Shown here piece after piece: positions 18,139-26,754 of a stretch of 58,689 bases of DNA. Both the position numbers and the translations under genes were made by a program. The stretch's first letter is position 1, and every line of letters starts with the position of its first letter. This DNA comes from Hyphomonadaceae bacterium (lineage in GTDB: Bacteria; Pseudomonadota; Alphaproteobacteria; Caulobacterales; Aquidulcibacteraceae), in assembly GCA_016791445.1 (NCBI GenBank), contig JAEUMP010000021.1, positions 1 through 58,689 of the forward strand. The letters are read 5' to 3'. Below the pieces are notes generated by a model. That model did no database searches, was not told the origin of the DNA, and saw nothing but the letters and a program-made list of their open reading frames with translations.

Positions 18139-19289
18139 GCCTTGTCCTCTTGCGGCATGATGTCTTCCATCATCACGCCCGCCGTCTCCGCGATCAGCCA
18201 GCGCACCACTTCGCGGAGCGCCTCTGCCGGTTCGGCCCCTTTGGCGACTTCCGCACGGTAGATGTCAAGCTGACGCTCCGCGCTCGCGCCACGCGCGAGG
18301 ATAACGTCCACATGGCTCAGCTCCGCCACGCAGTCGAACCGCCGTGCGTAGGGCGTCAGCCAGTCCACGAGCGAGGCGATGCGTTCGCGGATCGGCTCGG
18401 CGCCGCCGGCGAGGCTGTCGATGTAGGGCGCGTCGAGGCCATGGCGCTGGACGCGCCAGAGATTTTCCTCCGCGATCGCCCGATCGAGCGGACCGTTGTG
18501 CAGATCGCCGTCTCCCTCCTCCACAAGCCAGGCGAGCAGGCACTGATAGAGCGCGGCTACAGCGCCCGTGTCCTTGATCGACGTGCAGGCGTCGGTGATC
18601 CGCAATTCGAGGGTGGGATAGCGTAGCGAGGGCCTGATCGCCCACCACACATGCGACGCATCCGGAATCACGCCCGCACCTGCGAGCGCCGCGATGTAGC
18701 CGTCATATTCCGCCTGTGTGGAAAGCGAGGGCGGCAGTCCCGTGCGCGGCAATTCGCGATAGGCGGCAAGACGATAGGCGATGAGACCGGTGGCGCGGCC
18801 TTCCCAGAACGGCGAAGAAGACGAGAGCGCCAGAAGCACCGGCAGGAACGGCAACGCGCGGTTCATGAGCGCAATGCGATCCACGCCCTCCGGCGGCGCC
18901 ACATGGACATGCATGCCGCACACCATGTTGCGCAGGCCGATCATGCCGAGATCGTCATTGATGCGTCCGTAGCGCTCTTTCTGCGTGAGTTTCTGTTCGC
19001 GCCATTGCGCGATCGGATTTGATCCTGACGCGGCGGCGCCGACATTGAAGGAGCGGCCCGCCGCATCAAGCCCTCCGCGCAGTCTCGCAAGCTCGGCGCA
19101 AGCCTCGCGCACGCGCTGGTGCGGCGCCGTCACGAGTTCGATCTGGCACTGCAGCATCTCGCGCTGCACGCCTTCACCGCACTCAGCGCGGGCGGCGGCG
19201 AAGAAGCTCTCGTTCATCTCGATCAGCGGCTGGCAGCGCGCGCGATCATAGAGGAAGAACTCCTCCTCGATGCCGATTGTGTACGCCAT
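18090..19289 (-). CDS. YbdK-type carboxylate-amine ligase (glutamate-cysteine ligase 2 family)
   Basis: This family couples ATP to joining a carboxylate with an amine; E. coli YbdK has weak gamma-glutamylcysteine synthetase activity. The 399-residue protein opens with the family signature YTIGIEEEFFLYD and has MLQCQIELVTAPH, NMVCGMHVHVAPPEGVDRIALMNR and LPFLPVLLALSSSSPFWEG. I chose the second of two adjacent ATGs (19289), which puts GGAG 6 bases upstream; 19292 is also possible. It reads into the RNA methyltransferase gene by 49 bases. Its partner substrate here is unknown. Confidence 0.85.
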   Translation of the reverse strand: MAYTIGIEEEFFLYDRARCQPLIEMNESFFAAARAECGEGVQREMLQCQIELVTAPHQRVREACAELARLRGGLDAAGRSFNVGAAASGSNPIAQWREQKLTQKERYGRINDDLGMIGLRNMVCGMHVHVAPPEGVDRIALMNRALPFLPVLLALSSSSPFWEGRATGLIAYRLAAYRELPRTGLPPSLSTQAEYDGYIAALAGAGVIPDASHVWWAIRPSLRYPTLELRITDACTSIKDTGAVAALYQCLLAWLVEEGDGDLHNGPLDRAIAEENLWRVQRHGLDAPYIDSLAGGAEPIRERIASLVDWLTPYARRFDCVAELSHVDVILARGASAERQLDIYRAEVAKGAEPAEALREVVRWLIAETAGVMMEDIMPQEDKACAAISESAPRKSRNP

Positions 19290-19374
19290 CATCCGCTCCA
19301 TCCCGGTTTTCGCGCGCATTCAGCCAATAACGCGCGCGCGGAAGGATCGGTTCCATAACGGAAATGTGTGGCGA

Positions 19375-20247
19375 TCAGCGGAAGGTCCGCACGTCCCTCA
19401 GACCGCCCGCGTTCGCGACGGCCCGCTTCATGCCTTCGCTGACGAATGGCGTGGCGATCTCGCCGTCCGCATCCACCGCGATAAGACCCCCGTCACCGCC
19501 AAGCGCGGCCATGTCGGCAAGTGCGCCGGCGGCGGCGGCGTGCAGCGATTGCCGCGCGTAGAGAATGCGCGCCGTCACGTCGGCGGCGACATTCGCGCGG
19601 ATGAACAGCTCCCCCTGCCCCGTACACGACACTGCGCAGCGCGTATCCGCCCATGTGCCGGCGCCGATGAGCGGCGTGTCGCCGATGCGCCCCGGCATCT
19701 TGTTCAACAGGCCGCCCGTCGATGTCGCAGCCGCGAGCCGGCCCTGCTTGTCCTTCACCACCGCGCCGACTGTGCCGTGCGCAAGTTCGCCCGGCGCGAC
19801 GAGGCGCGAAGTGGCGGGCGTGTAGTAGGCGTGTGGATCGGCGACGCGCGTCATCGCGTGCTTCTCTGCGAAGGCCACGGCGCCGGCGCCGGCCAGCAAC
19901 ACATGCGGCGTCTTCTCCATCACCGCGCGCGCGACTTCGATGGGCGATTCAAATCCGACAAGCGCCGCCACCGCGCCCGCCTTTCGCGTCGCGCCGTCCA
20001 TGATCGACGCATCGAGTTCCCACACGCCGTCGGCATTGGCCGACGCGCCCTTGCCTGCGATGTGAAAACCTGACGCTTCCAGCGCCTTGACCATCGTCGT
20101 GGCCACATCGAGCGCGGAGGAGGCGCCGTCGAGCATCGCGGCGCCTTCATCAAGCAGCGCGCGCATATGCGCCTCTTCGCGTTCATAGGTCTTGTCGCGG
20201 ACAGGTCCTGCGCCGCCGTGCAGCGCCATCGCCCAGGCTTGCGCCAT
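19375..20247 (-). CDS. Isoaspartyl peptidase / plant-type L-asparaginase
   Basis: This Ntn-hydrolase removes isoaspartyl residues from peptides and can hydrolyse asparagine. It is made as a precursor and cuts itself to expose an N-terminal threonine. The 290-residue protein begins with WAMALHGGAGPV, contains NADGVWELDASIMDG, and has the cleavage site GTVGAV with Thr159 as the expected nucleophile. The substrate-binding NKMPGRIGDTPLIGAGTWAD motif also fits, with Lys in the usual Arg-flanked position. ATG 20247 has AGGACC upstream. It follows a small membrane-protein gene by 10 bases. Confidence 0.92.
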   Translation of the reverse strand: MAQAWAMALHGGAGPVRDKTYEREEAHMRALLDEGAAMLDGASSALDVATTMVKALEASGFHIAGKGASANADGVWELDASIMDGATRKAGAVAALVGFESPIEVARAVMEKTPHVLLAGAGAVAFAEKHAMTRVADPHAYYTPATSRLVAPGELAHGTVGAVVKDKQGRLAAATSTGGLLNKMPGRIGDTPLIGAGTWADTRCAVSCTGQGELFIRANVAADVTARILYARQSLHAAAAGALADMAALGGDGGLIAVDADGEIATPFVSEGMKRAVANAGGLRDVRTFR

Positions 20248-20257
20248 CGTCTTGGTC

Positions 20258-20551
20258 CTATTTCTTCGCCGGCAGGTCGCCCCTGGCGTCGGCGCCGAAC
20301 AGATAGCCCTGTTTGACGCCGACGTAGAGCGCGATGAGCGTCGCCGTCGGCAGGAAGCCATCCAGTTGATCCGTCGGGTCCGCCAGCTCCCCGAGATAGA
20401 CGAGCCCCGGCCAGCCCCACAGGACGAACAGCACCGCCGTCCCCAGCCCTTCGCCCACCGAACCCACGACGGGAACCCTCCCCAGGGTGAAGTCGGCGAT
20501 GTCGATCGCCACGGACACGGCCAGGCGCAGGAAATAGCCGGTTCTGGTCAC
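20258..20551 (-). CDS. Small hypothetical membrane protein
   Basis: This 97-residue protein uses a GTG start at 20551 with GAGG 6 bases upstream. It has hydrophobic segments near residues 36-54 and 68-83, and the N-terminal part includes ADFTLGRVPVVGSVGEGLG. The gene ends 10 bases before the isoaspartyl peptidase gene, so the two are probably cotranscribed. I do not recognise the family and no function is offered. Confidence 0.65.
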   Translation of the reverse strand: MTRTGYFLRLAVSVAIDIADFTLGRVPVVGSVGEGLGTAVLFVLWGWPGLVYLGELADPTDQLDGFLPTATLIALYVGVKQGYLFGADARGDLPAKK

Positions 20552-20636
20552 TTGAACCTCGGGGGGACTTGCGTCCGCTGTGCGGGGGCCGTTCTAACGT
20601 GTCGCGAACAGGTCTGCGACAAGGGAAGGAAGTACC

Positions 20637-21638
20637 ATGAAAGCGCTCCTCAGCACTGCGCCGGGCGGCCCGGAAACCCTCAAGCTGACCGAGACCGCGA
20701 GCCCGACGGCGGGCAAGGGCGAGGTGGTCATTTCGGTGAAGGCCGTGGGCGTGAACTTCCCCGACGTGCTCATCATCAAGGACATGTACCAGTTCAAGCC
20801 GGAGCGCCCCTTCGCGCCGGGCGGCGAGGTCGCGGGCGTGGTGAAGAGCGTGGGCGAAGGCGTCACCACGCTGAAGCCGGGCGACCGCATCCTGGGCTCC
20901 ACGGGCTGGGGCGGCATGGCGGAGGAACTCGCGCTGAACGCCGGACGAGTGCGCAAGATCCCGGACTCCATGCCCTTCGACGAAGCGGCGGCGTTCCTGA
21001 TGACCTACGGCACCTCGCACTACGCGCTGAAGGATCGCGCGGCGATCAAGCCGGGCGAGAGCCTCCTCGTGCTGGGCGCCGCGGGCGGCGTCGGCATCGC
21101 GGCCGTCGAACTCGGCAAGGCGATGGGCGCGAAGGTCATTGCGGCCGCGTCGACGCAGGAGAAGGTCGATTTCGCCAAGGCGTGCGGCGCCGATGAAGGC
21201 ATCGTCTATCCTGCAAACCTCGACGAAGACGATCGCGCCGCCACGAAGGCGCTGTCGGAAGCGTTCAAGGCGGCGGGCGGCGGCGGCGTCGACGTGATCT
21301 ACGATGCGGTCGGCGGCGCCTATGCAGAGCCCGCGCTGCGCGCGATGAACTGGGAAGGCCGCTTCCTCGTGATCGGCTTTCCGGCAGGCATCCCGAAGAT
21401 TCCGCTGAACCTCACGTTGCTGAAGAGCTGCCAGATAGTGGGCGTGTTCTGGGGCGCGTTCGTCGCGAAGAACCCGAAGGAAAACGACGCCAACGTCGCT
21501 GAGCTCTTCGATCTCTACGCCAAGGGCAAGATCAAGCCGCGCGTCTCGGCGCACTTTCCGCTCGAGCGCGGCGCGGAAGCCATCCAGCACCTCGCCGACC
21601 GCAAGGTGCAGGGCAAGGTGGTTGTGACCATCGGGTGA
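20637..21638 (+). CDS. Quinone oxidoreductase-like NADPH-dependent reductase (MDR family)
   Basis: This 333-residue medium-chain reductase belongs to the zinc-free QOR group. The N-terminal GroES-like fold includes VGVNFPDVLIIKDMYQFKPERPFAPGGEVAGVV. The Rossmann nucleotide site is LLVLGAAGGVGIAAVELGK near residues 142-160, where AAGGVG replaces the GxGxxG of alcohol dehydrogenases. No structural or catalytic zinc ligands are evident. AAGGAAG precedes the ATG. It is divergent from the peptidase operon. The natural substrate could be a quinone or an alpha,beta-unsaturated compound. Confidence 0.9.
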   Translation: MKALLSTAPGGPETLKLTETASPTAGKGEVVISVKAVGVNFPDVLIIKDMYQFKPERPFAPGGEVAGVVKSVGEGVTTLKPGDRILGSTGWGGMAEELALNAGRVRKIPDSMPFDEAAAFLMTYGTSHYALKDRAAIKPGESLLVLGAAGGVGIAAVELGKAMGAKVIAAASTQEKVDFAKACGADEGIVYPANLDEDDRAATKALSEAFKAAGGGGVDVIYDAVGGAYAEPALRAMNWEGRFLVIGFPAGIPKIPLNLTLLKSCQIVGVFWGAFVAKNPKENDANVAELFDLYAKGKIKPRVSAHFPLERGAEAIQHLADRKVQGKVVVTIG

Positions 21639-21777
21639 CACCCTGCGTGCGGCTCTCCGAAACCGCACACGTCACGCGCGAATCCGGCTGCCGTCGACAC
21701 GGTTAACGGGCCATAGCCGTCACGAAGGCGTCAGGCCGCCGGCGGGGCGGCCTGCACTCGTGCGCGAGGTTTTGGTC

Positions 21778-23964
21778 ATGGCGAAGGTCCGGTCGTTGAA
21801 GGCGCTCATCAAGGCGGGCATCTGCGCCGCCGCGTTGGTTGCAGGCGCCGCGCCCGTCTGGGCGCAGGAAGTCGACGACGAGATCGTCGTCACCGCGACG
21901 CGCCGCAGCGAAAATCTGCAGGACGTGCCGCTTTCGGTGGCGGCGGTCTCGGCGGAAAAGCTTGAGACGATCCTCGCCGGCGGCGGCGATGCGCTGGCGC
22001 TCGCGGGCCGTGTGCCCGGCCTGAACGTCGAATCCTCCAACGGCCGCGTCGCGCCGCGCTTCTACATCCGCGGTCTCGGCAACACCGACTTCGACCTCGC
22101 CGCTTCCCAGCCCGTCTCCGTCATCATGGACGGCGTGGTGATGGAGAACGTGGCGCTGAAGAGCTTCCCGCTCTTCGACATCGAACAGGTGGAAGTGCTG
22201 CGCGGTCCGCAGGGCACCCTCTTCGGCCGCAACACGCCGGCGGGCATCGTCTCGCTGCGCTCGGCGGGACCGACGAAGGAGCGCACCGCGCGCGTGAGCG
22301 CGAGCTACGGCACCTATGGCACGTCGAGCCTTGAAGGCGCGGTCGGCGGCGCACTCACCAACACCCTCTCCGCGCGCGCGGCCGTGCTCTACGCGCACCG
22401 CGATGACTGGATCGACAACGGCTTCAACGGCCAGAAGGACGCCATCGGCGGCTACGATGAAATCGCCGGCCGCGTGCAGTTCCTGTTCGAGCCGACGGAG
22501 AATTTCGATGCGTTGCTGAACCTCCACGGCCGCTCGCTCGACGGCACGTCGACGATCTTCCGCGCCAACGTGTTCACCGCCGGATCCAACGATCTCAATG
22601 GCAACTTCAACCGCGATCGCGTGTTCTACAATCAGGGCCGCAACAACCCGCAGCAATACGAAAGCTACGGCGCGGGTCTGACCATGAACTACGACCTCGG
22701 CGGCGCCACGATCACCTCGATCACCGGCTACGACACGGCGGAAGGCTTCAGCCTCGGCGACATCGACGGCGGCGTGGCGGGCGTCGGCCCCGGCTTCATC
22801 CCGTTCGATTCCTCGACGCAGGACAACCTCAACGACCTCAAGCAGTTCACGCAGGAAATCCGCATCGCAAGCCCGGATGAAGGCCGCCTCACCTGGCAGG
22901 CGGGCGCCTACTATTTCGACTCCTCCTTCGAGGTGACGACCGTCGGCGCAGGCTTCCCGCCTGCAGCGACGGTGAAGCACGAGAACACGTCGTGGGCGCT
23001 CTTCGCGCAGGCGGACTACAAGATCACCGACAAGTTCGTCGTTTCCGGCGGCGTCCGCTACACGGAAGACGAAAAGGACTTCGTCGCGATCGCCGCGCCG
23101 CTGCTCGCCACGCTCCCCCGGCGCAGCGTCTCCGACGAACAGGTCAGCTGGGACCTGAGCGCGCGGTATGAAGTTACGCCGGACGTAAACGTCTATGCCC
23201 GCGTTGCGAACGGCTTCCGCGCGCCGTCTATCCAGGGGCGCGACGTCGCCTTCGGCAGCCAGCCTTCGGTCGCCAGTTCCGAGACGATCCAGTCCTATGA
23301 AGCCGGCGTGAAGTCCGACCTCCTGGGCGGTGCGGCGCGGATCAATGCGACTGCCTTCTACTACACGATCGAGGATCAGCAGTTCTCGGCCATCGGCGGC
23401 GCCGGCAATCTCACGCAACTCGTCAACGCCAATGAAGGCGAAGGCTACGGCTTCGAAATCGACTCCCGCTTCGACGTCACCGAACGCCTGACCGTGGGGG
23501 TGGGCTTTGCGTACAACCACACCGAGATCAAGGATGCCGCACTCGCCGTAGCGCCCTGCGGCTCGGGCCAGTGCACGGTGCGCGATCCGCTGAACGGCGC
23601 AGGCAACGCGCTCGTCAACGGCAATCCCTTCCCGCAGGCGCCGGAGTACACCCTGGACATCTCCGCACGCTACGAACGCCCGTTCGGCGAGCGCGGCGCG
23701 ATCTTCGCCGACACCGACTGGACCGTGCGCGGCGAGACCAATCTCTTTCTGTACGACGCGGCGGAATTCCGCGTGGAGTCGCAGTTCGAAGGCGGGCTGC
23801 GCGTCGGCTATGCGGGCAACAATGGCGCCTACGAAGTCGCGCTGTTCGCCCGCAACATCACAGACGAAGAGAACGTAATCGGCGCCATCGACTTCAACAA
23901 TCTCACAGGCTTCGTGAGCGAGCCGCGCATCATCGGCGTGTCGCTCAGCGCCCGGCTGAACTGA
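21778..23964 (+). CDS. TonB-dependent outer-membrane receptor
   Basis: I start this gene at ATG 21778, behind GAGG at a suitable distance; a GTG at 21760 would add six residues. The 728-residue precursor has a signal peptide ending ...VAGAAPVWAQE. A TonB-box-like DEIVVTATRR follows, then a plug domain (VPLSVAAVSAEKLE, FYIRGLGNTDFDLAASQPVSVIMDGVVM, VEVLRGPQGTLFGRNTPAGIV) and the 22-strand barrel. The C-terminus IIGVSLSARLN lacks the usual final Phe. No siderophore or sugar genes are adjacent, so the ligand is unknown. Related receptors without neighbours are common in Caulobacterales and often import glycans or other nutrients. Confidence 0.93.
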   Translation: MAKVRSLKALIKAGICAAALVAGAAPVWAQEVDDEIVVTATRRSENLQDVPLSVAAVSAEKLETILAGGGDALALAGRVPGLNVESSNGRVAPRFYIRGLGNTDFDLAASQPVSVIMDGVVMENVALKSFPLFDIEQVEVLRGPQGTLFGRNTPAGIVSLRSAGPTKERTARVSASYGTYGTSSLEGAVGGALTNTLSARAAVLYAHRDDWIDNGFNGQKDAIGGYDEIAGRVQFLFEPTENFDALLNLHGRSLDGTSTIFRANVFTAGSNDLNGNFNRDRVFYNQGRNNPQQYESYGAGLTMNYDLGGATITSITGYDTAEGFSLGDIDGGVAGVGPGFIPFDSSTQDNLNDLKQFTQEIRIASPDEGRLTWQAGAYYFDSSFEVTTVGAGFPPAATVKHENTSWALFAQADYKITDKFVVSGGVRYTEDEKDFVAIAAPLLATLPRRSVSDEQVSWDLSARYEVTPDVNVYARVANGFRAPSIQGRDVAFGSQPSVASSETIQSYEAGVKSDLLGGAARINATAFYYTIEDQQFSAIGGAGNLTQLVNANEGEGYGFEIDSRFDVTERLTVGVGFAYNHTEIKDAALAVAPCGSGQCTVRDPLNGAGNALVNGNPFPQAPEYTLDISARYERPFGERGAIFADTDWTVRGETNLFLYDAAEFRVESQFEGGLRVGYAGNNGAYEVALFARNITDEENVIGAIDFNNLTGFVSEPRIIGVSLSARLN

Positions 23965-24024
23965 AGGGTTCCGGACCGAAGGATCAGGGGCGGCGAGGCG
24001 CAGGCTTCGCCGCCCTCATCTCTT

Positions 24025-24450
24025 CTAGCGCACGTCGGCGGGCGGCGCGGTGCGCGAATCTTGGAAGGGCGTGTACGCAACGACCTTGCAGACGGAGTCG
24101 CCGTAAGGGTTGCCGGCCTCGCCGGTGCGGCGCACGACTTGGTCGAGCCACCCCGTCGTGCGGTCGTAGAGGCGGTACATCTCGTACTCCTCGCCGCTTT
24201 GGGCCGTGAAGGTGTAGGACAAGTCGATCCAGCGCCCCTGCTCCACGAGTGGTTTCACGAAGCAGCTTGATTGCCATTGCCGGCAGGAGAGCTTGCGGTC
24301 GAGATCGACCGACATCACCAGGGAGATGCGCTCCTCGATCCGCCCGCCAGACTGCACGTCGCGACATTCGAGATTGAACTGCCTTGGCGTCGCCTGTGCT
24401 TGCGCAACCGGAACGAAAAACAACGCCAGCGCCGCCGCCACCTTCTTCAT
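24025..24450 (-). CDS. Secreted hypothetical protein
   Basis: This 141-residue precursor starts at ATG 24450 with GGAGGG 4 bases upstream. A signal peptide is obvious (MKKVAAALALFFVPVAQAQA), with cleavage probably after one of the last alanines. The mature part has four cysteines (LECRD, LSCRQWQSSCF, SVCKVV) that could form two disulfides. It has alternating beta-type patterns such as WIDLSYTFTAQSGEEYEMYRLYDRTTGWLDQVV. It is probably periplasmic. I do not recognise the family. It is convergent with the TonB receptor. Confidence 0.75.
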   Translation of the reverse strand: MKKVAAALALFFVPVAQAQATPRQFNLECRDVQSGGRIEERISLVMSVDLDRKLSCRQWQSSCFVKPLVEQGRWIDLSYTFTAQSGEEYEMYRLYDRTTGWLDQVVRRTGEAGNPYGDSVCKVVAYTPFQDSRTAPPADVR

Positions 24451-24584
24451 CGAACCCTCCATCCGCCCTCGCCCGACACACCACCATGCGATTGCGGCGA
24501 AATCCAGCGGCGCAGCGTTAACCTTTGCGTGCGCGAAAGGCGCGGAGAATCACGCCATGAAGTTTCCGATTCAGGGATCGCGCC

Positions 24585-26117
24585 ATGCTTCTGTTCGACG
24601 TCGTCTACGCCCACCGCGCCAGCGGCAGCCACCACAAGATCGCGCTCGATGCGCTGCGTCGGCTTGAGGCGGCGGATGCGGAGGAATGGCGCAAGGTCTT
24701 CTGCGCGCACGCCGACATCTACATGAAGGGCGCCAAGGCGCCGGACGACGTCTTCCGCGACAGCCAGAACCACGTCCTTCATGTGCGTGACAATTACTGG
24801 GGCGGCGCGGTGAAGACCGCTGAGGCCTGGTACGAAAAGCTCCTGATGATGATGCGCGCGCAAAGCTGGCCCGAGGCCGTCTATGCGGCGGGCGTGCTCA
24901 GTCATTACGTCTGCGATCCGATCCAGCCGCTGCACACCGCCCAGAGCGAATCTGAGGGCTCCATCCACCGAGCGTTCGAGCAAAGCGTTTCGAAGTCCTA
25001 CACGAAGCTGATGGCGCGCCTTGAAGAGACGGGCTGGCCCGCCATTCCCGAACCACAGGGCGCCGGCTGGCTCGCGCAGCTCATTCGTTCCGGCGCCGAA
25101 GCAAGCGTCGTCTACTACGACAACTGCATCGACCACTACAATCTCGCCGCCGGCGTGAAGGATCCGCCGGCAGGCCTCGATCCGCACCTCATCGACGTGA
25201 TGTCCGATGCGCTGGGCCGCGCGATCTCGACGTTCGCCATCGTCATGGACAAGGCCATCGCGGAAGCCGCCGTCGCCCCGCCAAAAACGAATGTCACGCT
25301 GCAGGGCTATCTCGCGACGCTCGACATTCCGATCCGCTGGCTCACCAAGAAGATGGCGGATGCGGGCGAGCGCGCCATCGTGGAAGAAATGTACGCGGAG
25401 TATCAGGCGAGCGGGAAGGTCATCGCGACGCTTTCACATGACGATCGCATCGTGCGCGCCGCGCACGCGCGCGACGTGCTCAACGTGCCGCTGGTGACGC
25501 TGGACAAGGAGCCCGCGCGCACGCCGGGCGCCAAGCACGGCACGGGCCTCATCGACGTAGCGCCCTCCTCAATCGAACCGCCGCTGGCGCGTCGCATCGT
25601 GGAGCGCGCGGCGGAGAAGATCGAAGCGTCGGTCCCCGCGCCCGCAGCCCCGGCCATCGTCGAAGACGCGCCAGCGCCGGAAGCCGCGCCCGCGACGAAG
25701 AAGCGTCGCACCCGCGAAAGTCCCGTGGTCGATGCTCCGGCCATCGGAGCGAAAATCGCCGCGCGGCTGGAAGCCATCGGCATCAAGACCATCGGCGATC
25801 TGCTCGACGCCGATCCCGCCGCCGTCACCGCGATGATGGCGCAGAAATGGGTGACGCGCGAAACCGTCGCCGACTGGCAGACCATGGCGCAACTCGCCAT
25901 CGATGTCGGCGCGGTGGGCGAACAGGACGCGCAGATCCTCGTCGGCGCAGGCATCCGCGACAAGGCGGCGCTCGCCGGCGCCGATGCACGCGCGCTGCAG
26001 GATCAGGTGGCGGCCTTCATCGCCAGCGACGAAGGCAAGAAACTGATGCGCGGCAACAACGGCCCGAAGGCCGAAAAGGTCGAAGGCTGGATCGAGGCGG
26101 CGAAGAAGTCGGCCTAA
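24585..26117 (+). CDS. Zinc-phospholipase-C-like domain fused to DUF4332 (helix-hairpin-helix)
   Basis: The 510-residue protein is a two-domain fusion. Residues 1-250 look like the zinc-dependent phospholipase C / S1-P1 nuclease fold: SHHKIALDAL (His16, His17), GVLSHYVCDPIQPLHTAQSE (His107, Asp111, His117) and a following Glu124/His128. These are candidate ligands for a three-metal site. Residues 255-335 are uncharacterised. An Ala/Pro-rich linker with KKRRTRE spans about 335-385. The C-terminal 120 residues match DUF4332, built of helix-hairpin-helix units (IGAKIAARLEAIGIKTIGDLL, AQILVGAGIRDKAALAG). There is no signal peptide, unlike classical secreted PLCs. No operon partner on its strand. 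Confidence 0.7.
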   Translation: MLLFDVVYAHRASGSHHKIALDALRRLEAADAEEWRKVFCAHADIYMKGAKAPDDVFRDSQNHVLHVRDNYWGGAVKTAEAWYEKLLMMMRAQSWPEAVYAAGVLSHYVCDPIQPLHTAQSESEGSIHRAFEQSVSKSYTKLMARLEETGWPAIPEPQGAGWLAQLIRSGAEASVVYYDNCIDHYNLAAGVKDPPAGLDPHLIDVMSDALGRAISTFAIVMDKAIAEAAVAPPKTNVTLQGYLATLDIPIRWLTKKMADAGERAIVEEMYAEYQASGKVIATLSHDDRIVRAAHARDVLNVPLVTLDKEPARTPGAKHGTGLIDVAPSSIEPPLARRIVERAAEKIEASVPAPAAPAIVEDAPAPEAAPATKKRRTRESPVVDAPAIGAKIAARLEAIGIKTIGDLLDADPAAVTAMMAQKWVTRETVADWQTMAQLAIDVGAVGEQDAQILVGAGIRDKAALAGADARALQDQVAAFIASDEGKKLMRGNNGPKAEKVEGWIEAAKKSA

Positions 26118-26124
26118 AGCTCAA

Positions 26125-26754
26125 CTACCGGCGATCCGTCGTCGCGCCGCGCAGGATCGCGATGTCCCTGATGAAGCGCTTCACGCCGCCTTCGCTGGCG
26201 GTTTCGTGAGATAGGTCAGTACGGAAGCCGCGCACCACGCCTTGCGGATCGACGACGAGATAGCTGGGCACCCAGCTCACTCCGAGCGCGCGATAGACAT
26301 CGCGGTCAGCGTCTAGCGCCGCTGGAATGCGGATGCCGCTCTTCGCGAAGAAATCGCTCACGGAAACGAATGTCCCGTAACGCGCATCCACATGCACGGC
26401 GACGATATCGAGATCGGGGTCCTGGTCGATGGCGCTGCCGAGGGCGGCGAGATGCGGTGCGTCGGCGCGGCTGTCCCCGCACCAGGCGCCGGTGAAGGCG
26501 ATGACCGTCCAGCGGCCCTTCAGCGCAACATCAGAAAACGATTCACCGTCCTCGCGCGCGAGACGGAAGGCCGGCAGCGGTTTGCCGAGAAGCGGATGCG
26601 AGGTCGGGCGTGTGCCCACGTTGGCGCCTTCGTGGTCGAAGTCGGTGACGATCAGCGGAATGTCGTGCGGCGGCGGAGACGCGACGGGCGGCGAGGCGCC
26701 CGACGCCGCGCAGGCGGCGAGCGCAAGGCCCGCCGCCATCAGCGCGACACGCAC
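26125..26754 (-). CDS. Thioredoxin-fold lipoprotein with a single active-site cysteine
   Basis: The start is GTG 26754, which shares a base with the thiolase stop (TAGTG) and gives a compact lipoprotein signal MRVALMAAGLALAAC with Cys15 lipidated. The 209-residue protein has the peroxiredoxin/TlpA-like core: PLPAFRLAREDGESFSDVALKGRWTVIAFTGAWCGDSRADAP. The site is WCGDS, with Cys92 but no CxxC partner. GVSWVPSYLVVDPQGVVRG supplies the cis-Pro. A TlpA-like disulfide reductase is therefore unlikely; a single-Cys peroxiredoxin-like or binding role is possible. It is expected to be periplasmic, anchored to a membrane. Confidence 0.75.
   Translation of the reverse strand: MRVALMAAGLALAACAASGASPPVASPPPHDIPLIVTDFDHEGANVGTRPTSHPLLGKPLPAFRLAREDGESFSDVALKGRWTVIAFTGAWCGDSRADAPHLAALGSAIDQDPDLDIVAVHVDARYGTFVSVSDFFAKSGIRIPAALDADRDVYRALGVSWVPSYLVVDPQGVVRGFRTDLSHETASEGGVKRFIRDIAILRGATTDRR

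Noticed and set aside
21639-21777. TTAAC at about 21701 as a CtrA box, and a GTGCGG/CCGCAC hairpin as a terminator, ahead of the TonB receptor gene
   Set aside because: No second TTAA half lies 7 bases away, and the hairpin has only six pairs and no U-tract.
21703-23520. 605-codon frame antisense to the TonB-dependent receptor
   Set aside because: The receptor has a signal peptide, plug and barrel in the other direction; the antisense product shows no family features.
24510-24535. TTAACC near 24518 as a CtrA box
   Set aside because: The second half-site is GTGC, with no match to TTAA.
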